64,000 nucleotides of DNA from an uncultured Eubacteriales bacterium (GTDB lineage Bacteria > Bacillota > Clostridia > Christensenellales > UBA1242). Made by a program: the position numbers and the translations under genes. The notes beneath the pieces are model-generated. The model was not told where the DNA came from, did not search any database, and was given only the letters and a program-made list of their open reading frames with translations. The stretch lies in NCBI GenBank assembly GCA_900552105.1, contig URYH01000001.1:29031-93030 (forward strand), given 5' to 3'. Shown here one piece after another: positions 1-6,535 of this stretch. Every line of letters begins with the position of its first letter. Position 1 is the stretch's first letter.

Positions 1-217
1 TTCTGTCGTCATAACTCACCATATTTTTTGAGTCGGGAGTGAGAATGCCAATGTTTTCAAGCCATTTTCGCTCTTTGAGTGTAAGACGCTCTTCGTTGAG
101 TTTGGTGTTTTTCATTTTTCCAAGGAAAGCAACATCAGACGCAACCGTCTTGACTTCAAGCTTGAATATTTCACGAAACAGTGCTCGGAGTTCTTCTCCA
201 AATATATTCTTTTCCAT
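1..217 (-). CDS. Partial hypothetical protein, 5' end of gene
   Basis: The reading frame starts with ATG at 217 and runs off the left edge of the window. The visible 72 residues begin MEKNIFGEEL and are charged and helical in character (Glu/Lys/Leu rich), with no motif I recognise. No stop occurs in the visible part. The start is supported by a very good promoter directly upstream on the same strand (TTGCAA, 17 nt, TATAAT) whose -10 box ends 6 nt before the ATG. The mRNA may therefore be leaderless, since no Shine-Dalgarno site is present. A later Met in the frame is a possible alternative start. The gene is divergent from the ABC ATPase gene at 316. Function unknown. Confidence 0.6.
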   Translation of the reverse strand, partial: MEKNIFGEELRALFREIFKLEVKTVASDVAFLGKMKNTKLNEERLTLKERKWLENIGILTPDSKNMVSYDDR

Positions 218-223
218 ACAAAT

Positions 224-252
224 ATTATATCATATATAAATTCATTTTGCAA
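224..252 (-). promoter_or_regulatory. Promoter of the left-edge gene
   Basis: On the minus strand TTGCAA (252-247) is separated by 17 nt from a consensus TATAAT (229-224). The start codon follows 6 nt after the -10 box, which predicts transcription starting at or next to the ATG. Confidence 0.65.
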
Positions 253-268
253 GAACACTTTTTGTCAG

Positions 269-296
269 TTGACTTTTGGATTTTTTTGTGTAAAAT
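269..296 (+). promoter_or_regulatory. Promoter of ABC ATPase/HTH operon
   Basis: TTGACT at 269-274, 16-nt spacer, TAAAAT at 291-296, followed by an ACGAGG ribosome-binding site before the ATG at 316. Confidence 0.6.
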
Positions 297-315
297 TTAG
301 TTTAACGAGGTTGAT

Positions 316-960
316 ATGATTAGTGTAAAAAATGTTTGCTTGAAGTTTACGAAAGAGTTTTATGCACTCTATGATGTTTCATTTGATATCCAAAAAGGTG
401 AGAGCGTTGCACTCCTTGGCGGGGAAGACAGCGGCAAAACAAGCATGCTTCGTGTTCTTTGCAAGCTTGAAGACATCAATAGTGGGGAAATCTATATAAA
501 AGGCATTCCACTCAAAAAACTCGATTTCAAAAACGACATTTCAATGGGATATTTCCCTCAAACTCCCGTTTTTATGGAAAGAAAAACCGTCAAAGAAAAC
601 TTGGAATTTGTTCTCAAAGACAGAGGATTCACAAAATATGAAATTGAGGAAAAAATCAATGAAGCTTTGATTTTGTTCGACCTAGCAAAATATAAAGACG
701 AAAAAATCAAGAAACTCAGTCTGTTTGAAAAATATATGATTGCACTCATTCGCTTGTCATTCAGAAAACTTGATGTTCTATTGATAAATAATGTTTTTGA
801 CCAAGTTGAAAACGATGGAAGAGAAAAACTTATCAAACTCTTTGATGATATGTTTGTCAAATCCGGAGTCACTTGCCTCATTGCAACAACAAGTGAAGAA
901 ATTGCGAACAGACTTTGTTCAAGAACTATAAAGTTTAATAACGGGCAGGTTGAAGACTAA
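316..960 (+). CDS. ABC-transporter-type ATPase with degenerate catalytic motifs
   Basis: A 214-residue stand-alone nucleotide-binding domain of the ABC family. Visible motifs: Walker A GGEDSGKTS (about residues 36-44) and a Q-loop GYFPQTP. The signature LSGGQ is replaced by KLSLFEKYM, Walker B reads VLLINNVFD where LLLDEP is expected, and the H-loop position reads IATTSE. ATP could still bind through the intact P-loop, but the catalytic Glu and switch His appear lost, so strong hydrolysis is doubtful. There is no adjacent permease gene. Instead the stop codon overlaps the ATG of a PucR-type HTH protein by one base (TAATG), implying translational coupling. It may act as a regulatory or scaffold ATPase. 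Family assignment is secure; role is unknown. Confidence 0.85.
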   Translation: MISVKNVCLKFTKEFYALYDVSFDIQKGESVALLGGEDSGKTSMLRVLCKLEDINSGEIYIKGIPLKKLDFKNDISMGYFPQTPVFMERKTVKENLEFVLKDRGFTKYEIEEKINEALILFDLAKYKDEKIKKLSLFEKYMIALIRLSFRKLDVLLINNVFDQVENDGREKLIKLFDDMFVKSGVTCLIATTSEEIANRLCSRTIKFNNGQVED

Positions 961-1319
961 TGGACAAAATGACAAATGATGAGGAACTTGGAAGTTTGTG
1001 TGACGATGTGAGAGCGTTGTTCTCAACTGGCAATATTGTTGATTTTGCCCTTGAAAGACAAAAAATGCAGTTTATAACCATTTTTTCAAATGAAAATATA
1101 TTAAATATTTTGAGAGATGAAGAAATTATGTCAACAATAAAAATTTTCTTTGACAATAATCTCAACATTTCTCAAGCATCAAAAAATGGGTTTATGCACC
1201 GTAACACTTTGACATATCGTCTTGACAAAGTAAAAAAACACACGGGACTCAACCTCAAAAACTTTGATGACGCAATAATATTTGCAAATCTCGTCACAGT
1301 TTTCCGAAAAATGTTTTAA
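960..1319 (+). CDS. PucR/CdaR-type helix-turn-helix protein
   Basis: 119 residues. The C-terminal half (about 60-119) matches the PucR C-terminal HTH: NNLNISQASKNGFMHRNTL followed by TYRLDKVKKHTGLNL, the family pattern of a helix, the HRNTLxYRL recognition segment and a final helix. The sensory domains usually found in full-length CdaR/PucR proteins are missing; the N-terminal 60 residues are a short acidic stretch of unknown fold. Translation is coupled to the degenerate ABC ATPase upstream (1-base stop/start overlap), so the two probably act together, perhaps with the ATPase as sensor. It ends convergently, overlapping the next gene's stop codon by 4 bases. DNA-binding is likely; targets are unknown. 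Confidence 0.8.
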   Translation: MDKMTNDEELGSLCDDVRALFSTGNIVDFALERQKMQFITIFSNENILNILRDEEIMSTIKIFFDNNLNISQASKNGFMHRNTLTYRLDKVKKHTGLNLKNFDDAIIFANLVTVFRKMF

Positions 1320-1792
1320 TCGTCAAGGTCAGATATTTTTTTGAAACTCTCAATGCTTTGCTTTGAATTTTTGTTTAGGTCGACATCTTTGTCGTCCTTT
1401 TTGTTATTGCCCAAAATTGATGAAACAAGAGAGAGCGGATTTCCTGAACTTGCGCCAGACTTGTTCCCTCCAAGCAAACTCGCAATATTAAGCCCGCTGC
1501 CACCTCCGCCGTTCATCCCAGCAAGAAGTGGCAACAAACTTTGAATGTCGAGTCCGCCACCACTTGCTGGGGCTTGTTGCTGTGTCACTTGTTGCATGGG
1601 TGAAGAATCTGGTGCAAAATTTGGCATGAACTGTGTTGCAGAAGCTTGCGTTTGTGGCTGCTTTGGCGTGTCAAACGCTTCTTTTGGATAGTAGTTTTCA
1701 GAAAGATTATAATTTTGTGGTGCGGGGCGAGGTGCGGGAGAAGCGGATTGTTTTTGCCCCAAAAATCCTTTTAATAATTTTGATAAATTCAT
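1316..1792 (-). CDS. Low-complexity Gly/Gln/Pro-rich hypothetical protein
   Basis: 158 residues if translation starts at ATG 1792, which has a GGAAA site 6 nt upstream; the frame is open further upstream but would then overlap the divergent gene. It begins MNLSKLLKGFLGQKQ, followed by a Pro/Ala/Gln-rich segment (residues 15-85), a Gly-rich stretch with repeated IQSLLPLLAG / IASLLGG motifs (85-125) and a Lys/Asp-rich tail. There is no signal peptide or membrane segment. The repeated short hydrophobic motifs in a disordered background suggest a self-associating or scaffold protein; that is inference. It shares a divergent intergenic region containing a perfect palindrome with the gene at 1858. 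Confidence 0.65.
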   Translation of the reverse strand: MNLSKLLKGFLGQKQSASPAPRPAPQNYNLSENYYPKEAFDTPKQPQTQASATQFMPNFAPDSSPMQQVTQQQAPASGGGLDIQSLLPLLAGMNGGGGSGLNIASLLGGNKSGASSGNPLSLVSSILGNNKKDDKDVDLNKNSKQSIESFKKISDLDD

Positions 1793-1812
1793 AGCGTTTC
1801 CTTTCACTAATA

Positions 1813-1832
1813 AATATATGCGCGCATATATT
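1813..1832. promoter_or_regulatory. Perfect 20-bp palindrome, candidate operator
   Basis: AATATATGCG followed by its exact reverse complement CGCATATATT, in the 65-bp divergent intergenic region between genes starting at 1792 (-) and 1858 (+). A second short palindrome (AACTAGTT) follows at 1834-1841. The position suits a dimeric repressor site controlling both genes; no protein is assigned. Confidence 0.55.
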
Positions 1833-1857
1833 AAACTAGTTAGTTTTGAGGTATTAA

Positions 1858-2148
1858 ATGTCAAAAAATTTGAAAGATTTTGCACAAATGAAGTTTGAAG
1901 AGGCACCAAAAGACACATCAAGGAACTCACAAACAGAGCCACCTAAGGACTTTCAAAACTTCTATGACTCGCACAAAAACTTGTCACAGAACCAACTTCA
2001 AGAAGAACTAATCAAAGAAGTTGCAAAACAAAAAATGGCTGGAACATTTGATTTTGAAAAACTATCAAACACATTTAATATGATGGCGCCTTACATGAGT
2101 GAGGAACAAAAAAATCATATTAATTCAATTTTGCAAGGACTCAAATGA
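1858..2148 (+). CDS. Small hypothetical protein upstream of subtilase
   Basis: 96 residues, hydrophilic, rich in Gln, Asn, Lys and Glu. Two helical segments can be seen: about residues 43-60 (QLQEELIKEVAKQKMAG) and 75-96 (MMAPYMSEEQKNHINSILQ). No signal peptide or membrane segment. Start ATG is preceded by a GAGG site 7 nt upstream. Its stop codon overlaps the start of the subtilase gene (ATGA, 4-base overlap), so the two are translationally coupled and probably functionally linked, for example as an inhibitor, substrate or adaptor of the protease; this is inferred from context only. Family not recognised. Confidence 0.7.
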   Translation: MSKNLKDFAQMKFEEAPKDTSRNSQTEPPKDFQNFYDSHKNLSQNQLQEELIKEVAKQKMAGTFDFEKLSNTFNMMAPYMSEEQKNHINSILQGLK

Positions 2149-3314
2149 AACAAAAGATTGACCCAAGTTTATATGAAAGCGTGTTCACTCTTTCAAGCAA
2201 AGAAAATGTTGACTGCCTGATTTATTCAAGAAGTCCATATCAGCTTGAAAATTATTTTGTGAAAAACAAGAAAATTCTCGGCATTTCGTCAATAGATGTT
2301 TTTCCGTTTATTGGTGCGGTTGGTGTCAATATTTTGCCAAGTTCTTTGCAAAAAATTTCAGCGCTCAAAATTGTTGAGTATGTTTCGCGTGCGGCAAGTG
2401 TTCAAGCAATGATTGATGTTTCGCGAAAAATTATGAGGGTGGACGAAGTTCATAATGCGGGATTTCGCGGTGAGGGTGTGACAATTTGCTATATCGACAC
2501 AGGGCTTGCTCCACACATGGACTTTGTGTTTGGCAAAAACCGCGTCCTTCATTTTGAAAACTTTGTGACAGACAATCAAACCATGCATGACGACAACGGC
2601 CATGGGACTTTTGTTTGCGGTGTTGGAAGCGGCAATGGTCTTGCGAGTGGTGGGAAATATGAAGGTGTTGCACCGGCCTCAAACATTGTTGCCCTCAAAG
2701 CACTTTCGAGTGATGGCGAAAGTGGAGCAATGACCATTCTTTCTGCCATGCAGTGGGTTTATGACCACCATTTGGAATATAACATTCGCGTTGTGTGTAT
2801 GAGCTTTGGAAGTGAGCCAATGATGGTTAATGACCCAATCGCAAAAGGTGCTGAAATGCTTGTTGGCAAGGGGATTGTTGTTGTTGCGGCAGCGGGAAAC
2901 TCTGGGCCCGAATATCAGACAATCAAGTCGCCAGGAGTCAGCACAAAAATAATCACGGTCGGCGGGCTTGATGACAGGCGTGTGTTTGATGGGCACTACG
3001 ACACAAAGGATTTTAAAATTGCCAAATTTTCTTCGCGAGGGCCAGCGTTTTCAAAGTTTAAACCTGATTGTCTTGCGCCTTCCGTTGATATTACATCTTG
3101 CACGCAGGACAAAAAGATGTATGGGAAAATGAGCGGCACAAGTGTTGCCACTCCAATGATTGCGGGATTATGTGCTTTGATTTTGCAGAAATATCCGCGA
3201 GCAACACCATATCAAGTCAAGCAAAAACTTGTTGCAAGTTGCAGACCAATATCATTCAATAAGAATGAAGAGGGTTATGGACTGGTTGATGCGTTCAAAT
3301 TCGTTATGTTTTGA
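2145..3314 (+). CDS. Subtilisin-family (S8) serine protease, probably cytosolic
   Basis: 389 residues. The catalytic triad is complete: Asp in ICYIDTGLAPH (about 118-128), His in DDNGHGTFVCG (about 150-160) and Ser in MSGTSVATPMIAG (about 330-342); the oxyanion Asn lies in AAAGNSGP (about 248-255). The first ~100 residues look like an inhibitor-I9-type prodomain, but there is no signal peptide or membrane segment, resembling AprX-like and intracellular subtilases. Coupled by a 4-base overlap to the small gene upstream. The 3' end overlaps the end of murG by 11 bp, convergently. An intracellular processing role is likely; the substrate is unknown. Confidence 0.93.
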   Translation: MKQKIDPSLYESVFTLSSKENVDCLIYSRSPYQLENYFVKNKKILGISSIDVFPFIGAVGVNILPSSLQKISALKIVEYVSRAASVQAMIDVSRKIMRVDEVHNAGFRGEGVTICYIDTGLAPHMDFVFGKNRVLHFENFVTDNQTMHDDNGHGTFVCGVGSGNGLASGGKYEGVAPASNIVALKALSSDGESGAMTILSAMQWVYDHHLEYNIRVVCMSFGSEPMMVNDPIAKGAEMLVGKGIVVVAAAGNSGPEYQTIKSPGVSTKIITVGGLDDRRVFDGHYDTKDFKIAKFSSRGPAFSKFKPDCLAPSVDITSCTQDKKMYGKMSGTSVATPMIAGLCALILQKYPRATPYQVKQKLVASCRPISFNKNEEGYGLVDAFKFVMF

Positions 3315-4371
3315 TGTTTGAAACAATGATGTCAACAATCCTCTGATTTGCTGAACTTTCTTTTGAATTTGACATATTCTTTTTGAGTATGTCTTTTTTG
3401 TATAATGTGATTTCAATTTCTTTGACAAATTTTTGATTTGTTGCGTTCTCTTGTTCAAACACTCGGAAATAGCCAAGTTTTTCAAAGTATTTTGCGTTGT
3501 CGATTTGGTCGCCACGACTTTCGAGTTTCGGCAGAGGAATGAGAAGGGCGGGAAGGCGTGTGGCGATGAGCTCAAAAAGTGTGTTTGCACCACTTCGACA
3601 AACCGCAATATCACTCATGGCAAAAAAATCTTGTATGTTTGAAACAAATTCAAACTGCTTGTAATTTTGAATATTTATGCTTTTGTTTTGGTTGCCTCGC
3701 CCAACAATATGAGCGATGTTATATTTTTTTGAAAGTGTTTGAATATTGTTCCAAACAAGTTGGTTTATTGCCATTGCTCCGATTGAACCGCCAAACACCA
3801 AAATCACTGGACGAGAATCAAACCCAAGTTTTTGTTTTTGAACTTTTCCGCGTCCCGCTGTGATTTCTGGACGAACAGGCGAGCCTGTGCAAATCATTTT
3901 TGATTTTTTTTGTTGCATCTCAAAACTTGTGCACATCACTGTTGCGTAGTGATAGATAATTTTGTTTGCAAGTCCCATCGAAAAATCAGATTCGTGTGAA
4001 ATAACAGGAATTTTTAATTTTTTGCCCGAAATTGCAACAGGAATTGCAACATAACCGCCTTTTGAGAAAATTATGTCTGGTTTTAACCCTTTTAAGACTT
4101 TTTTTGTTTTGCGAATTGAAGAGATGAGTTTGAATGGCAACAAGAACAAGTCAAAGGAAAAAGTCCTTCGAAACTTGACCGCAGGAATCTCAACAAATTC
4201 AATTTCGGGATATGATTTCAAAATTTCTTTTTCAATGCCAGTCGCAGTCCCAAAATAATAAATTTTGTCAAAGTGTTTTTCGAGTTCTGGAACGAGTGCA
4301 AGGTTTGGCATGACGTGACCCGCTGTTCCACCACCAGTGAGAACGATTGATTTTTCTTTTTTGCTTTCCAT
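3304..4371 (-). CDS. murG: UDP-GlcNAc--lipid-I GlcNAc transferase MurG
   Basis: 355 residues, normal family length. It transfers GlcNAc from UDP-GlcNAc to lipid I, making lipid II for peptidoglycan on the inner face of the membrane. Motifs seen: N-terminal GGTAGHVMPNLAL (glycine-rich acceptor loop), SHESDFSMGLANK, VFGGSIGAMAIN (second glycine-rich loop) and the donor-site segment SGANTLFELIA with PLPKLESRGDQIDNA. The gene stands alone, not in a dcw cluster, which is unusual. The start ATG lacks a Shine-Dalgarno site; a TACAAT hexamer lies 6 nt upstream, so the message may be leaderless. It overlaps the subtilase gene tail to tail. Confidence 0.96.
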   Translation of the reverse strand: MESKKEKSIVLTGGGTAGHVMPNLALVPELEKHFDKIYYFGTATGIEKEILKSYPEIEFVEIPAVKFRRTFSFDLFLLPFKLISSIRKTKKVLKGLKPDIIFSKGGYVAIPVAISGKKLKIPVISHESDFSMGLANKIIYHYATVMCTSFEMQQKKSKMICTGSPVRPEITAGRGKVQKQKLGFDSRPVILVFGGSIGAMAINQLVWNNIQTLSKKYNIAHIVGRGNQNKSINIQNYKQFEFVSNIQDFFAMSDIAVCRSGANTLFELIATRLPALLIPLPKLESRGDQIDNAKYFEKLGYFRVFEQENATNQKFVKEIEITLYKKDILKKNMSNSKESSANQRIVDIIVSNIKT

Positions 4372-4528
4372 ATTGTTATTGTATGCATATCTTAATTATT
4401 TTATTTTTATGAATAAATATGCAATAACATAAATTTTTATACAACGCAAAAAATTTTAGATGGCTTGAAGTGTTTTTATTTTTTTAATTTGTTTGACGAT
4501 TTTTTCTTTTAAAAAGTTTGACAAAATC

Positions 4529-4558
4529 TTGTTTTAATTTGTTTTGTTATGATATAAT
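4529..4558 (+). promoter_or_regulatory. Promoter of parE-parC
   Basis: TTGTTT (4529-4534), 18-nt spacer, and an extended -10 TGATATAAT with TATAAT at 4553-4558; GGAG site before ATG 4589. A TTGACA at 4518-4523 is too far upstream to pair with this -10 box. Confidence 0.55.
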
Positions 4559-4588
4559 AAAAAAGATTGATTATTTTTTGGAGAACGT

Positions 4589-6535
4589 ATGGCTGAGAAT
4601 TACAAATCAAAAGACATCGTTGTTCTTGAAGGACTTGAAGCGGTTAGACTTCGTCCGGGAATGTATATTGGAACGACGAGTGTGAAAGGACTTCACCATC
4701 TCTTGTGGGAAATTGTCGACAACTCAATGGATGAGGTCGCAAATGGATATGGAAAAAGAATTTCAATAACTCTCCATGTTGACGGTTCTGTGACTGTTGA
4801 AGACGACGGAAGAGGAATTCCGGTTGATATTCACCCAACACTGAAAAAATCTGGTGTTGAGGTTGTTTTTACGCAACTCCATGCTGGCGGAAAATTCAAC
4901 AACGACAATTATGGTTATTCAGGTGGTTTGCACGGCGTTGGTGCGTCAGTCACCAATGCACTTTCGAGTTGGCTCAAAGTGACAGTCAACAAGGATAAGA
5001 AAAAATATTACATGGAGTTTTCGAGTTTCAAGGACGAAAACGGAAAATGGCACAGCGGAATTCCAGTTTGTCCACTCAAAGAGATTGGTGTTTCGACTCA
5101 TTCTGGAACAAAAGTGACTTTCATGCCGGATAGTTCAGTTTTTGAAACAATTGTGTTTGATTATGCAACCATTGCAAAAAGATTGAGAGAACTGGCATAT
5201 CTGAACAAAGGTGTCATGATTTCGCTCACGGACGAAAGACAAAACAAAGCGGAAGACTTTCATTTTGAGGGCGGTGTCAAAGACTTTGCTTTATACATGA
5301 TTCAAGGCAAAACACCACTTTTCAAAGATCCAATTCTTATGGAAGCAGAGAGCAAAGTTCTCAAGCTTGAAGCGGCGGTCATCTACACAGATTCATACAC
5401 CGAAAACTCTTTTTCATATGTAAACAACATTCCAACCACCGAAGGCGGAATGCATGAAACAGGCTTTAAGAGTGCGTTCACAAAAACCATGAATGATGTT
5501 GCGAGAAAGAATGGACTTCTCAAAGAAAAAGAGCAAAACCTTTTGGGCGAAGACTTTCGCGAGGGCATCACGGTTATGCTTTCAATCAAAATGCGAAATG
5601 TTCAGTTTGAAGGACAAACAAAAACAAAACTCGGAAATCCCGAAGCCAAAACCGAAGTTGATGCTTTGGTTTCGAGCGAACTCCAAAAGTTTTTTGACAA
5701 AAAAGAAAACATCAAGATTGCAGAAATCATCATAAACAAAGCAAAGGGTGCAGCAAAAACAAGAGAAGCAGCACGCAAAGCAAAAGAAATAACACGTCAA
5801 AAGAACAGCATTGACAACTATAACTTGGTTGGAAAACTTGCTGCATGCACAACGCGAAAGAACGACACAACCGAACTCTTTATTGTTGAGGGTGATTCGG
5901 CGGGCGGAAGCGCAAAGCAAGCGCGCGACAGGTCGTTCCAAGCAATTTTGCCACTTCGCGGAAAACCGCTTAATGCGGAAAAGAAAAGACTTGACCAAGT
6001 TCTTGCAAACGAAGAAGTTAGGACAATAATTTCAGCACTCGAAACTGGAATTGGCGAAGATTTTGACATTTCAAACCTTCGTTATAACAAAGTTATCATT
6101 CTTTCCGATGCTGACCAAGACGGCTTCCATATTCGTGCAATTCTTCTCACATTCTTCTTCCGTTATATGAAGAGTTTGGTGACAGACGGACACGTTTATA
6201 TTGGATTGCCACCACTTTATCGTGTTTATAAAAAAGACTATTCAGAATATGTTTATTCAGATGCAGAACTTCCTGATGCAATCAAACGCGCTGGGAAAGG
6301 GTATCAAATTCAACGCTTCAAAGGACTTGGCGAAATGAACCCTGAACAACTTTGGGACACAACCATGGACCCAAGCAAGCGTTCTCTTTTGCGTGTGACC
6401 ATTGACGATGTCGCAGAAGCGGAAAGAATGGTGACGACGCTTATGGGTGATGATATTGATGCAAGAAAAGAATATTTGAATGAACATTGCAATTTCAATC
6501 GTGAAGACACATTTATAAAGGAAGTCGATAGATAA
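4589..6535 (+). CDS. parE: Type II topoisomerase subunit B, ParE-like
   Basis: 648 residues. The GHKL ATPase domain shows EIVDNSMDEVANGY (Asn of the N box), EDDGRGIPV and [16 protein letters not shown]. The TOPRIM domain shows the [14 protein letters not shown] acidic motif and LSDADQDGFHIRAILLTFF (DxD). The C-terminal region has [14 protein letters not shown]. It makes the ATPase half of an A2B2 enzyme with the adjoining parC-like gene. I call it ParE rather than GyrB because its partner lacks a GyrA box, while a second pair at 49-54 kb has one. GGAG site before the ATG; the stop codon abuts the TTG start of the next gene. Confidence 0.93.
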   Translation: MAENYKSKDIVVLEGLEAVRLRPGMYIGTTSVKGLHHLLWEIVDNSMDEVANGYGKRISITLHVDGSVTVEDDGRGIPVDIHPTLKKSGVEVVFTQLHAGGKFNNDNYGYSGGLHGVGASVTNALSSWLKVTVNKDKKKYYMEFSSFKDENGKWHSGIPVCPLKEIGVSTHSGTKVTFMPDSSVFETIVFDYATIAKRLRELAYLNKGVMISLTDERQNKAEDFHFEGGVKDFALYMIQGKTPLFKDPILMEAESKVLKLEAAVIYTDSYTENSFSYVNNIPTTEGGMHETGFKSAFTKTMNDVARKNGLLKEKEQNLLGEDFREGITVMLSIKMRNVQFEGQTKTKLGNPEAKTEVDALVSSELQKFFDKKENIKIAEIIINKAKGAAKTREAARKAKEITRQKNSIDNYNLVGKLAACTTRKNDTTELFIVEGDSAGGSAKQARDRSFQAILPLRGKPLNAEKKRLDQVLANEEVRTIISALETGIGEDFDISNLRYNKVIILSDADQDGFHIRAILLTFFFRYMKSLVTDGHVYIGLPPLYRVYKKDYSEYVYSDAELPDAIKRAGKGYQIQRFKGLGEMNPEQLWDTTMDPSKRSLLRVTIDDVAEAERMVTTLMGDDIDARKEYLNEHCNFNREDTFIKEVDR

